In this document: positions 1-5,782 of the stretch, one piece after another
How the letters are laid out: each line of letters begins with the position of its first letter
How positions within the stretch are numbered: the first letter of the stretch is position 1
Source: a virus
IMG/VR virus record: IMGVR_UViG_3300050120_000152
Coordinates: 186,001 to 250,000 of that record
Strand: one strand, 5' to 3'
Length of the DNA stretch: 64,000 nt
Notes under the pieces: generated by a model
The model's input: only the letters and a program-made list of their open reading frames with translations
Told to the model about the DNA's origin: nothing
The model's database searches: none
Position numbers and translations under genes: made by a program

Positions 1-90
1 TAATGGATTGTCAACTACTATATTTTAAGAATACTCCTTGCAAAGATTGCCCAAAAGGAATATAATGCATTACCAAAGAGGAAAATCGTC

Positions 91-249
91 ATGATTACCA
101 TTCGTCGGTTGCATATTTTTGCATTCATTCTGGGATTTGTGCAGATGTGGCATTTTGGTGATGCAGTGGGTTGTCCTACTGCTGATGATAAAATCTGGAA
201 TGATGCATACGAAAATGGTGCTGACATAGCACAACGCTTGCACCATTGA
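91..249 (+). CDS. Small hydrophobic hypothetical protein (52 aa)
   Basis: A 52-codon frame starting ATG at 91, 7-8 bases after a clear AAGAGGAAAA ribosome binding site at 76-85, and ending TGA at 247. Residues 3-22 (ITIRRLHIFAFILGFVQMWH) are basic and then hydrophobic, so this could be a membrane-anchored peptide or carry a weak signal anchor. The rest is polar. I do not recognise a family. It is the first of the small early genes and its 3' end holds the -35 box of the next promoter. Confidence 0.6.
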   Translation: MITIRRLHIFAFILGFVQMWHFGDAVGCPTADDKIWNDAYENGADIAQRLHH

Positions 250-266
250 TTCAATTCTGTTATAAT
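238..266 (+). promoter_or_regulatory. Sigma70-type early promoter
   Basis: TTGCAC at 238-243, a 17-bp spacer and a perfect TATAAT at 261-266. It overlaps the end of the 52-aa gene at 91-249 and drives the gene at 291. The -10 context (ATTCTGTTATAATACA) recurs almost exactly at 5389-5404. Confidence 0.85.
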
Positions 267-290
267 ACACGCATCAAAAGGAGATTCATC

Positions 291-452
291 ATGCCGAATT
301 TTGTAATCCAACATGAATTTGACTTTGAACCGACATATATTGTCAATAAAGATGATGAAGATCAATACATCAAACTCGATGTGAATATTCCGTGGAAAAA
401 TCGGTTGACTGCTGCGGAAAAGATTGCCAAAATTCTTAATGAATTGGAGTAA
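291..452 (+). CDS. Small acidic hypothetical protein (53 aa)
   Basis: Start chosen at ATG 291 because AAAAGGAG (276-283) sits at normal distance and because the open frame upstream of it overlaps the promoter. The product is acidic (DFDFEP, NKDDEDQ) with a basic-amphipathic C-terminal helix (KNRLTAAEKIAKILNELE). No family recognised. It is followed six bases later by the gene at 458, so the two are probably one early transcript. Confidence 0.75.
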   Translation: MPNFVIQHEFDFEPTYIVNKDDEDQYIKLDVNIPWKNRLTAAEKIAKILNELE

Positions 453-457
453 TAATC

Positions 458-628
458 ATGGTCATTCAACTTGCCGAGTATTGTGACAAACGTGCTGAAC
501 TGACGTTTGAAATCCTTGCAAACTCTGCTAACGGCATGTTGGAACCGCAGCGTAGCAGACTGGTGCGTATTCTCAAGCATTGTCAAAAGGTCAAACGGTT
601 TCAGCGTAAACTGACAAAAGTTGCTTGA
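458..628 (+). CDS. Small basic hypothetical protein (56 aa)
   Basis: ATG 458 to TGA 626-628, 56 aa. Mostly helical-looking, with a strongly basic C-terminus (RLVRILKHCQKVKRFQRKLTKVA) that could bind nucleic acid or acidic protein, although this is only an inference from charge. The stop codon TGA lies inside the TTGACA -35 box of the next promoter. ATG is preceded by TTGGAGTAATAATC, giving a good GGAG site. Confidence 0.7.
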   Translation: MVIQLAEYCDKRAELTFEILANSANGMLEPQRSRLVRILKHCQKVKRFQRKLTKVA

Positions 629-654
629 CAATCTGAAATATTGTAGGATATAAA
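625..654 (+). promoter_or_regulatory. Sigma70-type early promoter
   Basis: Perfect TTGACA at 625-630 and TATAAA at 649-654 with an 18-bp spacer. The upstream gene's TGA stop (626-628) is embedded in the -35 hexamer. Confidence 0.75.
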
Positions 655-673
655 TCAACCAAGGAACATTAGC

Positions 674-835
674 ATGGACAACATTCTTCCCGAAATCAAG
701 TATCGTGGATTGTCCTATACGCTGGACAAAGTTGAAAATGGTGTAGTATACTGGACTTGTCTCTATTCACGCCATACGGATCAATGTTCGGTGGATACGT
801 GGAAGTCTGGCTCCCCCTATGAGGAACGCACCTGA
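674..835 (+). CDS. Small hypothetical protein (53 aa)
   Basis: ATG 674, preceded by AAGGAACATTAGC, to TGA 833-835. The product (YRGLSYTLDKVENGVVYWTCLYSRH...) looks like a small beta-rich domain with two cysteines. Its stop overlaps the start of the following secreted protein by one base (TGATG), which suggests translational coupling. No family recognised. Confidence 0.65.
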   Translation: MDNILPEIKYRGLSYTLDKVENGVVYWTCLYSRHTDQCSVDTWKSGSPYEERT

Positions 836-1110
836 TGAAGCCAAAGACCCTGATTTTCATGCTGCTGATGCTATGCATGGGCATAGCTCATGCGGCACAA
901 TCACACGCATCCTTTTCCATATCGGTTATGGTTGTGGACGCATGTGATACGCATGTATCGAATAGTGGCAAGATTGTTGCGCAGTGTTCGGGAAAGAATA
1001 CCGCAGCGCAGCAGGTTATCACGGTCACACCACCAACACCTGAACAGCTGGCGATGTATGGTGTAAGCTATACATCACAGAATGTGAAAGTCGTTACAAT
1101 AACCTACTAA
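835..1110 (+). CDS. Secreted or periplasmic small protein with signal peptide
   Basis: 91 aa. Residues 1-21 form a textbook Sec signal peptide: basic start (MKPK), hydrophobic core (TLIFMLLMLCMGIA) and an AHA/A cleavage site. The mature part has two Cys (DACDTH and AQCSG) that could form one disulphide, and ends in VKVVTITY. The downstream small secreted protein at 1448 also ends in ITY with a similar beta-strand pattern, so the two may be distant paralogs. It probably acts in the periplasm early in infection; the role is unknown. Confidence 0.75.
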   Translation: MKPKTLIFMLLMLCMGIAHAAQSHASFSISVMVVDACDTHVSNSGKIVAQCSGKNTAAQQVITVTPPTPEQLAMYGVSYTSQNVKVVTITY

Positions 1111-1115
1111 AAAGC

Positions 1116-1144
1116 TTGCTACTAGCATGTGACAATGTTATAAT
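1116..1144 (+). promoter_or_regulatory. Sigma70-type early promoter
   Basis: TTGCTA at 1116-1121, 17-bp spacer, TATAAT at 1139-1144, followed by a CCCATCATTCAAGGG leader found in similar form after other early promoters (for example 6118-6133). Confidence 0.8.
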
Positions 1145-1172
1145 AATCCCATCATTCAAGGGAAACCCCATC

Positions 1173-1430
1173 ATGTCGAAAGCATACCGTTTTGAAGTGA
1201 TCCCCCATATGGTTTGGAAACATGCCCTTACTGGTGCACAGGCTTCTATCTATGGTGCGTCTCCGCAGGGTGATGATTGGTCTATTGTGGAAGATGGTTT
1301 TACCTTCCGTGACAATCGTTACAATACGGTGGGCAGCTATGGTGTTCGTGATCGGCGCACTGTCGAGGAAATCGAAGGATACCTTACCACGCAATATGGT
1401 TTCGATTGGCGCTTGCAGCATGCACAGTGA
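1173..1430 (+). CDS. Hypothetical early protein (85 aa)
   Basis: Start set at ATG 1173 (MSKAYRFEV); the open frame continues upstream only into the promoter, and AAGGGAAA lies just before this ATG. A compact domain with alternating charged and aromatic residues. The C-terminal helix (RRTVEEIEGYLTTQYGFDWRL) resembles the many small phage early proteins of unknown function. No motif I can name. Confidence 0.75.
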   Translation: MSKAYRFEVIPHMVWKHALTGAQASIYGASPQGDDWSIVEDGFTFRDNRYNTVGSYGVRDRRTVEEIEGYLTTQYGFDWRLQHAQ

Positions 1431-1441
1431 TAGGGTATAAT
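1413..1441 (+). promoter_or_regulatory. Sigma70-type early promoter
   Basis: TTGCAG at 1413-1418, 17-bp spacer, TATAAT at 1436-1441. It lies inside the 3' end of the 85-aa gene. The expected transcription start is at about 1448, the ATG of the next gene, so the message may be leaderless. Confidence 0.8.
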
Positions 1442-1447
1442 AATACC

Positions 1448-1663
1448 ATGAAAACACTCATTGCCATTCTGCTCTATCTAGTTCTCTTTGCTGTCATGGC
1501 TCAGAGTGGTATGATTACCTTCACTGGTAGAATTTTGGCAAGCAATGGCCCTAGCATCACGACACAATCTGTCGTAACATCCTCAAATATTCCGCTGGTG
1601 AGTTATGCACTGAGTCGTGTACAAGGTAGCTCAGTCCTCATCAAAACCATTACATATCAGTAA
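1448..1663 (+). CDS. Small secreted protein with signal peptide (71 aa)
   Basis: ATG 1448 begins six bases after the -10 box and has no Shine-Dalgarno sequence. A GTG at 1427 is in frame but also lacks one. MKTLIAILLYLVLFAVMAQSG is a signal peptide or signal anchor; the mature part is Ser/Thr/Val rich and ends IKTITYQ, like the secreted protein at 835. The near-leaderless start is unusual for this region, where most genes have good binding sites. Function unknown. Confidence 0.65.
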   Translation: MKTLIAILLYLVLFAVMAQSGMITFTGRILASNGPSITTQSVVTSSNIPLVSYALSRVQGSSVLIKTITYQ

Positions 1664-1678
1664 AGCTAAAGTCTTGTG

Positions 1679-1814
1679 CGAGCCTACCTCTTAAAGGATA
1701 GGACAAAGGTGAATTAACACCTGACGGCTACTCAATGCCGTGCTATCTCCAAAGGGTAGCAGCCTGAATTAACAGGTCGCCATCCATTGCTTCCCATCCA
1801 CATCCCTATTTTAC
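1679..1814 (+). ncRNA. Candidate structured RNA, four consecutive hairpins
   Basis: The gene-free stretch 1664-1860 folds by eye into consecutive hairpins. AGGTG/CACCT (1707-1711/1718-1722) has loop AATTAA, and ACGGC/GCCGT is at 1724-1728/1737-1741. GCTATC/GGTAGC (1742-1747/1755-1760) contains one G-T pair, and CCTG/CAGG (1763-1766/1773-1776) again has loop AATTAA. ACCTG (1719-1723) could instead pair with CAGGT (1773-1777) and close a three-way junction over hairpins two and three. It ends in a 27-nt sequence repeated at 6666. No known RNA class recognised; no tRNA fold. Confidence 0.4.
1788..1814 (+). repeat. 27-nt exact repeat, copy 1
   Basis: Pyrimidine-rich sequence starting TGCTTCCCATCC and ending CCTATTTTAC, identical to 6666-6692. 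Both copies are non-coding, follow a run of hairpins and end a block of early genes. Possible RNA tail, protein-binding site or processing site. Confidence 0.85.
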
Positions 1815-1860
1815 ATTACATATAATACAATTGTCAATAGATATTATAATAAAATAGTTC

Positions 1861-1889
1861 TTGCATTACGGTACATACTTGTTTATAAT
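1861..1889 (+). promoter_or_regulatory. Sigma70-type early promoter
   Basis: TTGCAT at 1861-1866, 17-bp spacer, TATAAT at 1884-1889, serving the genes at 1918 and 2256. Confidence 0.8.
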
Positions 1890-1917
1890 GGCTCATCATT
1901 TAATCATGGACACCAGC

Positions 1918-2256
1918 ATGACTCGCAATGAATTACATAAGCTGCTCATCAAATTGCGCACTATGGTTAAGGCTGGTAACTATCCTTCTAACTATAGGAC
2001 TGGTATCTGTGGCAATTTGGACACGTTATGCGAGTTTTACGTATCGCCGTTAGTACGTAAGTATCAGGAATCATGGACATGGTATAGCGGTGATTGGATT
2101 TTTCCTGTTCCTGCTCCTTCAATGTATGATGATACATACATTGATCCTAAAGCTGGTGCTGTAGCTGTGTATATGAATACCCGCAACAAATGGACAGGTG
2201 AATATGGTAAGCTACGCTTGTCGCTGCTGAACCATCTGATTCGGATGACACGATAA
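1918..2256 (+). CDS. Early protein of a two-member local family (112 aa)
   Basis: Start placed at ATG 1918 (MTRNELHKLL) because it aligns with the paralog at 5431; an in-frame ATG at 1906 is possible. The two proteins share a start of the form M-x-R-K/N, a GIC motif near residues 32-34, and an ending of the form RLxLLNxLIRxTR (GKLRLSLLNHLIRMTR here, ASRLRLLNYLIRKTR there). The middle is longer here (WTWYSGDWIFPVPAPSM). Its TAA overlaps the next ATG by one base. Family unknown. Confidence 0.7.
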   Translation: MTRNELHKLLIKLRTMVKAGNYPSNYRTGICGNLDTLCEFYVSPLVRKYQESWTWYSGDWIFPVPAPSMYDDTYIDPKAGAVAVYMNTRNKWTGEYGKLRLSLLNHLIRMTR

Positions 2257-2528
2257 TGCATAATATGTTCATGTTCCTTGCTGACATGCTGAACCATTCC
2301 CCTTGGCATGGAATCATCATGATGGTGCTATGGGTCATTCTGTGGTTGTTCTTACTTACCTGTCTGTTTACATGGTTGTCACCGTGGAAGCCAGACCCTG
2401 ATGGTAATCCATATCGCAGGTATTGTAAAGAATGCGGAACAGGTCAGAGTTTATGGGGCCGAACATACAATGATTATACGGAATGGTGTACATTCTTGCC
2501 AGTGCATCCATGCTCAAAAAAGCATTGA
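2256..2528 (+). CDS. Small membrane protein with Cys pair (90 aa)
   Basis: One strong transmembrane segment (residues 18-42, WHGIIMMVLWVILWLFLLTCLFTWL) follows a short amphipathic start. A soluble C-terminal part carries CKECGTG, which could bind zinc, and two more cysteines. Translationally coupled to the gene before it. The TGA stop is inside the TTGACA of the next promoter. Probably an early inner-membrane protein; function unknown. Confidence 0.7.
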   Translation: MHNMFMFLADMLNHSPWHGIIMMVLWVILWLFLLTCLFTWLSPWKPDPDGNPYRRYCKECGTGQSLWGRTYNDYTEWCTFLPVHPCSKKH

Positions 2529-2553
2529 CAATGTTCTAGCATTGTAGGAGAAT
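2525..2553 (+). promoter_or_regulatory. Sigma70-type early promoter (weak -10)
   Basis: Perfect TTGACA at 2525-2530 and GAGAAT at 2548-2553, 17-bp spacer. The spacer ends ATTGTAG, as in the promoter at 625. The upstream TGA stop lies in the -35 box. Confidence 0.6.
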
Positions 2554-2560
2554 GTTCCTC

Positions 2561-2656
2561 ATGGAAACCTATTTCACTACTGAAGAACTTGCCCAAGCTG
2601 ATGCCATCCGTGCCGAGCTTGAAACCGCTGAATATCTGGACTATTCCCATGCATGA
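2561..2656 (+). CDS. Very small acidic peptide (31 aa)
   Basis: ATG 2561 to TGA 2654-2656. METYFTTEELAQADAIRAEL... is acidic and helical. AGGAG at 2546-2550 gives a plausible ribosome site. It overlaps the ATG of the next gene by eight bases, so it could be a leader peptide for that gene. Alternatively the two frames were once one gene split by a frameshift; the composition is consistent with either. Confidence 0.5.
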   Translation: METYFTTEELAQADAIRAELETAEYLDYSHA

Positions 2657-2969
2657 TACCCAAAAGAACTGTCGTGATCTGGCTGATCATCTGGAACATA
2701 ACGTAACGGATGCCGAGTATAATCAGAGCAGTTTTCATTGCGAATCTCGTAATACATCTTGTGCGGCTGGTCATGCTGCATGGGTTGGTATCGGTGGTTT
2801 GGTTATGGATGTATATGATGTTCCTTATCATACCGATTTCGTCAATAGTCTCAGTCGTTATGGAAAATCCATTATCACAGTTTTTGGCGAAGATAAACGA
2901 TATATTTTTCATAGTGATAGGGGTGATTTAACTCGATTGGATGCCATTGATTTGCTACGCAAGGCATAA
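2649..2969 (+). CDS. Hypothetical early protein (106 aa)
   Basis: Start taken as ATG 2649 (MHDTQKNCRDLADHLE). The frame is open upstream to 2589 but there overlaps a coding-looking acidic peptide in another frame. The body has a Gly-rich hydrophobic patch (AGHAAWVGIGGLVMDVYDV) and three cysteines, followed by a beta-rich end (SIITVFGEDKRYIFHSD). No named family. Translation probably depends on the overlapping upstream peptide. Confidence 0.6.
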   Translation: MHDTQKNCRDLADHLEHNVTDAEYNQSSFHCESRNTSCAAGHAAWVGIGGLVMDVYDVPYHTDFVNSLSRYGKSIITVFGEDKRYIFHSDRGDLTRLDAIDLLRKA

Positions 2970-2971
2970 CC

Positions 2972-3070
2972 ATGATTCTCGACGTGAAAGACCTTACTCT
3001 GGATGTGAGCGTGGAGGAAGCTTTAACGCTCATACAGACGCTTACAATCATGCTGGCAGACCCGTCATAA
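2972..3070 (+). CDS. Very small acidic peptide (32 aa)
   Basis: ATG 2972 follows the previous stop by two bases; TAA at 3068-3070. The product (MILDVKDLTLDVSVEEALTLIQ...) is acidic and helical. The 3' half overlaps another open frame that lacks a start (see 3027-3191), so one of the two may be a remnant. Confidence 0.45.
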   Translation: MILDVKDLTLDVSVEEALTLIQTLTIMLADPS

Positions 3071-3191
3071 GGGTTATCAGCAAGTCGTTACTCAAACGCT
3101 TCCATTGATCGTACAGGACGGTTCCAAGCCTAATGGGGAACCTCGTTACATGACTGACTCATTTTGCCTGATGATGGAAAACAAAGGTTGA
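3027..3191 (+). pseudogene. Protein-like open frame without start codon
   Basis: After a TAA at 3024 this frame stays open for 54 codons with a plausible protein composition (QQVVTQTLPLIVQDGSK, then PNGEPRYMTDSFCLMMENKG). It has no ATG or GTG before its last third; only a TTG at about 3113 is possible. It could be the 3' part of a gene that lost its start, or read by a shift from the gene at 2972. It fills most of the gap 3071-3210. Confidence 0.3.
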
Positions 3192-3210
3192 CAAGCCTGT
3201 CCATTGGGGA

Positions 3211-3239
3211 TTGACACGGCAGTTTCTTTGTATTAGAAT
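3211..3239 (+). promoter_or_regulatory. Sigma70-type early promoter
   Basis: TTGACA at 3211-3216, 17-bp spacer, TAGAAT at 3234-3239. A second TTGACA at 3188 has no good -10. Drives the genes at 3267 and 3664. Confidence 0.85.
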
Positions 3240-3266
3240 GCTTGCCTACTATATAAGGATTTTATC

Positions 3267-3671
3267 ATGTTTGAACTCAATGCTGAACATCAAGCTATTG
3301 TCAAAGGCATGCGCGAATGCATGTTGCATGACTTTAAACGTGATGAAGTTTTTTGGAAAATGGTGGAACTCTGCCCATCGGTGTTCATCTTGGCATTGAA
3401 TGGTGGTATCATTCGTGTTGCATGGCCTGTTCATATTGCACCAACCATCGCAGATTTAGCCTCCGTGCCATGTCTGACCGATGGTGAATATAACATGCTG
3501 CGAAACCATTGCCACGCTAAAGATAAAGTCGCAGCCATCAAAGCATTGCGTGCTATGCGTGGCATGGCTTTGAAGGATGCAAAAGATATTGTGGAAGCAT
3601 GGTTCTATGAACCCGATTCAGACTATGGGAATTCATATTGGCGATTGAAACGGGTTCAGCCTGATGAATAG
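3267..3671 (+). CDS. Early protein with ribosomal L7/L12 C-terminal-like segment (134 aa)
   Basis: ATAAGGA lies eight bases before ATG 3267. The N-terminal ~60 residues are unfamiliar. Residues 87-111 (DKVAAIKALRAMRG, then MALKDAKDIVEAW) follow the pattern of the bacterial ribosomal protein L7/L12 C-terminal domain (K-x-x-VIK-x-VR-x-x-TGLGLKEAK-x-LVE), with the Lys, Arg and Gly positions kept. In L7/L12 this helix pair binds translation factors. A phage early protein carrying it might compete for elongation factors, or it may just share the fold. It overlaps the next gene by eight bases. Confidence 0.65.
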   Translation: MFELNAEHQAIVKGMRECMLHDFKRDEVFWKMVELCPSVFILALNGGIIRVAWPVHIAPTIADLASVPCLTDGEYNMLRNHCHAKDKVAAIKALRAMRGMALKDAKDIVEAWFYEPDSDYGNSYWRLKRVQPDE

Positions 3672-3849
3672 CATAGGCATGACCAATCTTTTCCTTTATG
3701 TTGGTGTAGGCTTTGCCATCTTTGATGCATTGTTTTTAATCGGTTATCTCTATGGTAATGACAGACGATACGGAACAGGTGCTGTCTGGAGTGGTGGCCT
3801 TGCATTGTTATGCTGGCTCATTGCTGGACTCATTGCATTCTTTACTTGA
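3664..3849 (+). CDS. Small two-helix membrane protein (61 aa)
   Basis: Two transmembrane segments (about residues 7-27 and 41-60) joined by a short charged loop (YGNDRRYGTGAVW). It starts inside the end of the L7/L12-like gene and ends in TGA within the TTGACA of the next promoter. No named family; such two-helix peptides are common in phage early regions. Confidence 0.65.
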   Translation: MNSIGMTNLFLYVGVGFAIFDALFLIGYLYGNDRRYGTGAVWSGGLALLCWLIAGLIAFFT

Positions 3850-3875
3850 CAATCGCTGCGGACTTCTATTATAAT
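3846..3875 (+). promoter_or_regulatory. Sigma70-type early promoter
   Basis: TTGACA at 3846-3851, 18-bp spacer, TATAAT at 3870-3875; the preceding gene's TGA is embedded in the -35 box. Confidence 0.85.
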
Positions 3876-3903
3876 AGCCTGAATTCCATACTGGATAGTG
3901 ATC

Positions 3904-4002
3904 ATGGCAAAACTTTCGGATAACCCCACGGGTGTTCATATCCTCATGGCTGTCATCGTGGTGTTACTCATCATCCCATTCTGCTGGATGACTGGTGTAT
4001 GA
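3904..4002 (+). CDS. Single-span membrane peptide (32 aa)
   Basis: ATG 3904 to TGA 4000-4002. A short polar start (MAKLSDNPTG) is followed by one hydrophobic helix (VHILMAVIVVLLIIPFCWM). Overlaps the next ATG by four bases (ATGA), a typical coupling. No family recognised. Confidence 0.55.
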   Translation: MAKLSDNPTGVHILMAVIVVLLIIPFCWMTGV

Positions 4003-4103
4003 GACTGCGCATTTTTCCACATGAAGCTCCTAACAGCAAATGGTCTGAATATACGATCCCTTTGAATAATTTCAAAGAATATATTGACAACGTAATAAAA
4101 TAG
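3999..4103 (+). CDS. Very small basic/aromatic peptide (34 aa)
   Basis: ATG 3999, overlapping the previous stop, to TAG 4101-4103. Product MRLRIFPHEAPNSKW, then SEYTIPLNNFKEYIDNVIK. Its end overlaps the promoter at 4084-4111. Coupling and composition support it; no other evidence. Confidence 0.45.
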   Translation: MRLRIFPHEAPNSKWSEYTIPLNNFKEYIDNVIK

Positions 4104-4111
4104 GGTATAAT
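4084..4111 (+). promoter_or_regulatory. Sigma70-type early promoter
   Basis: TTGACA at 4084-4089, 16-bp spacer, TATAAT at 4106-4111, with the common CCCATCATC leader after it. Confidence 0.8.
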
Positions 4112-4138
4112 AAACCCATCATCAATAGGTGAACTGTC

Positions 4139-4312
4139 ATGAAAGTCAGAGAACTGATTGCCCTACTTCAAACATTCGATCCTGAGCTGGACGTTAACAA
4201 AACGGACAGTGCTGGTTGCAATGAATGTAATGAATTTGGTGACGATCATTTCAACGATATTTATGATGTACGCCTTTATGAGGTCTATCTAGACAAGCTA
4301 GTTGTATTGTAA
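4139..4312 (+). CDS. Small acidic hypothetical protein (57 aa)
   Basis: ATG 4139, with AATAGGTGAA just upstream, to TAA 4310-4312. It begins like a small helical acidic protein (MKVRELIALLQTFDPELDV), has CNEC at residues 28-31 and ends in an acidic beta-like segment (YDVRLYEVYLDKLVVL). The M-x-V-x-E-L-I-x-x-L-x-x-x-x-P-E-x-x-V start is widespread in small phage and plasmid proteins of unknown role. Confidence 0.65.
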   Translation: MKVRELIALLQTFDPELDVNKTDSAGCNECNEFGDDHFNDIYDVRLYEVYLDKLVVL

Positions 4313-4318
4313 TAGAAT
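4290..4318 (+). promoter_or_regulatory. Sigma70-type early promoter
   Basis: TAGACA at 4290-4295, 17-bp spacer, TAGAAT at 4313-4318, overlapping the end of the previous gene. Confidence 0.65.
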
Positions 4319-4348
4319 ACTATTATTCCAACCAACTGAGACCATGTG

Positions 4349-4822
4349 ATGACTTCACCAGTTCGCGGGACGCATTATTCTCTCGCTCAATCTCCCGCTG
4401 AGATGTGGCAGAAAGCTGCTGCTATCGCTGCAAAGCTGATCGCTGATGCCAAAGCCCACAAGGCCATTCCGGTGCTGGCTTATACTGGCATGTCTGGGAC
4501 TGCAACGGCAACCGCAGTTTCGTTGTGGCTGGCAACGAAAAAGCCGAGATTCAAATTTTATATGATCTATGTTCGCAAGCCACGCGAAAAATCACATGGA
4601 AGAAAAATCGAACACAATTTCGAGTATGATTTTCTCATTGACGAAAGCATTACCAAAAAGAAATTTTTCATTGCTTTCGTGGATGATCTGATCTGTTCGG
4701 GTGCCACTAGCAAACGTGTACTAGCAAAAATTGCCGCAGAGTGCAAGACCACCAACTACATGCTGTTCACAAAATTGGCTGGTGCCGTGAACAATGAGGG
4801 ATACTGTACCAGCGATTACTAA
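4349..4822 (+). CDS. Phosphoribosyltransferase-like protein (157 aa)
   Basis: Residues 111-120 (VDDLICSGAT, after FFIAF) match the PRPP-binding signature of type I phosphoribosyltransferases (hydrophobic strand, D-D/E, x, T/S-G-x-T). Residues 44-57 (AYTGMSGTATATAV) resemble the pyrophosphate loop. The flexible basic loop (RKPREKSHGRK, 76-86) sits where the catalytic loop usually is. It probably acts in purine or pyrimidine salvage, or is a regulator with that fold; the substrate cannot be read. A GTG at 4346 directly before ATG 4349 is an alternative start. Much larger than its early-region neighbours. Confidence 0.7.
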   Translation: MTSPVRGTHYSLAQSPAEMWQKAAAIAAKLIADAKAHKAIPVLAYTGMSGTATATAVSLWLATKKPRFKFYMIYVRKPREKSHGRKIEHNFEYDFLIDESITKKKFFIAFVDDLICSGATSKRVLAKIAAECKTTNYMLFTKLAGAVNNEGYCTSDY

Positions 4823-4831
4823 AAAGAATGC

Positions 4832-4859
4832 TTGACATGGGCTAGAATTCTTTTATAAT
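4832..4859 (+). promoter_or_regulatory. Sigma70-type early promoter
   Basis: TTGACA at 4832-4837, 16-bp spacer, TATAAT at 4854-4859. Confidence 0.85.
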
Positions 4860-4890
4860 AGTCCCATACCAACCAACCCGGTCAAGCATC

Positions 4891-5091
4891 ATGATTTTTT
4901 CTACTGATACCAAAGCCTACGTCAATGAATTGTTTGCCGAAACTGCGGCTCATGAAGCGGCATATGCGGAAGCTGGTAATGTGATCATGGTGCCATCGCT
5001 TGAGGTCGAGTTCCCCATCGGTGAATTTCCTTACGATGATGCCGCATTCGAACGCCGTTATCCGCCATCCTATGATGTGGAGTCATTCTGA
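4891..5091 (+). CDS. Small acidic hypothetical protein (66 aa)
   Basis: ATG 4891 after a typical promoter leader. Ala/Glu-rich helix (residues 8-29) followed by an acidic, Pro-rich end (EVEFPIGEFPYDDAAFERRYPPSYDVESF). Strong negative charge suggests a DNA mimic or protein binder, but this is speculation. Its TGA overlaps the next ATG by one base. Confidence 0.65.
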   Translation: MIFSTDTKAYVNELFAETAAHEAAYAEAGNVIMVPSLEVEFPIGEFPYDDAAFERRYPPSYDVESF

Positions 5092-5384
5092 TGGCTGTCC
5101 AGTATGAATGGGATGTGGAAACTGTCTCATGGGATGAAATCGACGGTGATCAAGTCATTGATCATTATCACTGTGTGACCTTCAAGGAAGCTCTACAACA
5201 GGCGGCGACAACTCCTGAAGATGGTTGTCGCCATGTTGTCGTGCTGGTGCGTGACGACGTTGCTGGAAGGCTCTGGGCCTATGTGGATGATATTGGTAGA
5301 ATATCGCCCATTTTCAGGGATAGTCAAGATAATGTGGCGATGTTGGTTCCTCAAAAATATCTCAGGGAAGTGTTGACAGCCTGA
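5091..5384 (+). CDS. Acidic hypothetical early protein (97 aa)
   Basis: Coupled to the gene before it (TGATGG). The order of strands and helices (YEWDVETVSWD ... HVVVLVRDDVAGRLWAYVDD) suggests a small alpha/beta domain. Its last residues (VLTA) cover the next promoter's TTGACA. No family recognised. Confidence 0.7.
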   Translation: MAVQYEWDVETVSWDEIDGDQVIDHYHCVTFKEALQQAATTPEDGCRHVVVLVRDDVAGRLWAYVDDIGRISPIFRDSQDNVAMLVPQKYLREVLTA

Positions 5385-5400
5385 TTCATTCTGTTATAAT
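5373..5400 (+). promoter_or_regulatory. Sigma70-type early promoter
   Basis: TTGACA at 5373-5378, 16-bp spacer, TATAAT at 5395-5400; the -10 flank is almost the same as in the promoter at 238-266. Confidence 0.85.
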
Positions 5401-5430
5401 ACATTCAACCAATCACTGAGAGTATCCACC

Positions 5431-5718
5431 ATGAACCGCAAGACTTATCACATGCGTCTGCTCGCCCTGCATGACTGTGTGAAGGCTGAAGACATTCTTT
5501 ATCCTAATAGAGGCATCTGCTTTAACGTGTCAAGTCTGGGTAAGACAGATTCCGCTGCTTTCAACTTGACGGACAAGTATGCAATGGGTTGGCCGGAACA
5601 TTCAGGCATCACAAACCGCCCTGTACCGTTCGAATATGGCGCTGACCTGAAATGGGTAGGCGAAGAAGGTGCATCGCGTCTGCGACTGCTGAACTATCTC
5701 ATTCGCAAGACGCGCTGA
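5431..5718 (+). CDS. Early protein, paralog of the gene at 1918 (95 aa)
   Basis: Shares the M-x-R-K start, a GIC motif (residues 31-33) and the terminal RLRLLNYLIRKTR with the 112-aa protein at 1918. The middle differs and is shorter. CACTGAGAG before ATG 5431 gives a modest ribosome site. The pair shows gene duplication within the early region. Function unknown. Confidence 0.7.
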   Translation: MNRKTYHMRLLALHDCVKAEDILYPNRGICFNVSSLGKTDSAAFNLTDKYAMGWPEHSGITNRPVPFEYGADLKWVGEEGASRLRLLNYLIRKTR

Positions 5719-5722
5719 ATGC

Positions 5723-5751
5723 TTGACAGGATGATATAGTTCTATTAGAAT
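5723..5751 (+). promoter_or_regulatory. Sigma70-type early promoter
   Basis: TTGACA at 5723-5728, 17-bp spacer, TAGAAT at 5746-5751. Confidence 0.85.
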
Positions 5752-5782
5752 ACTCCCACACCATCCAACAAGGCTCAAGCCC

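Noticed and set aside
1664-1860. tRNA or tmRNA in the structured segment
   Set aside because: Hairpins are present, but there is no acceptor stem with a CCA-type end, no TΨC-like loop sequence and no cloverleaf; the segment at 6556-6780 fails likewise.
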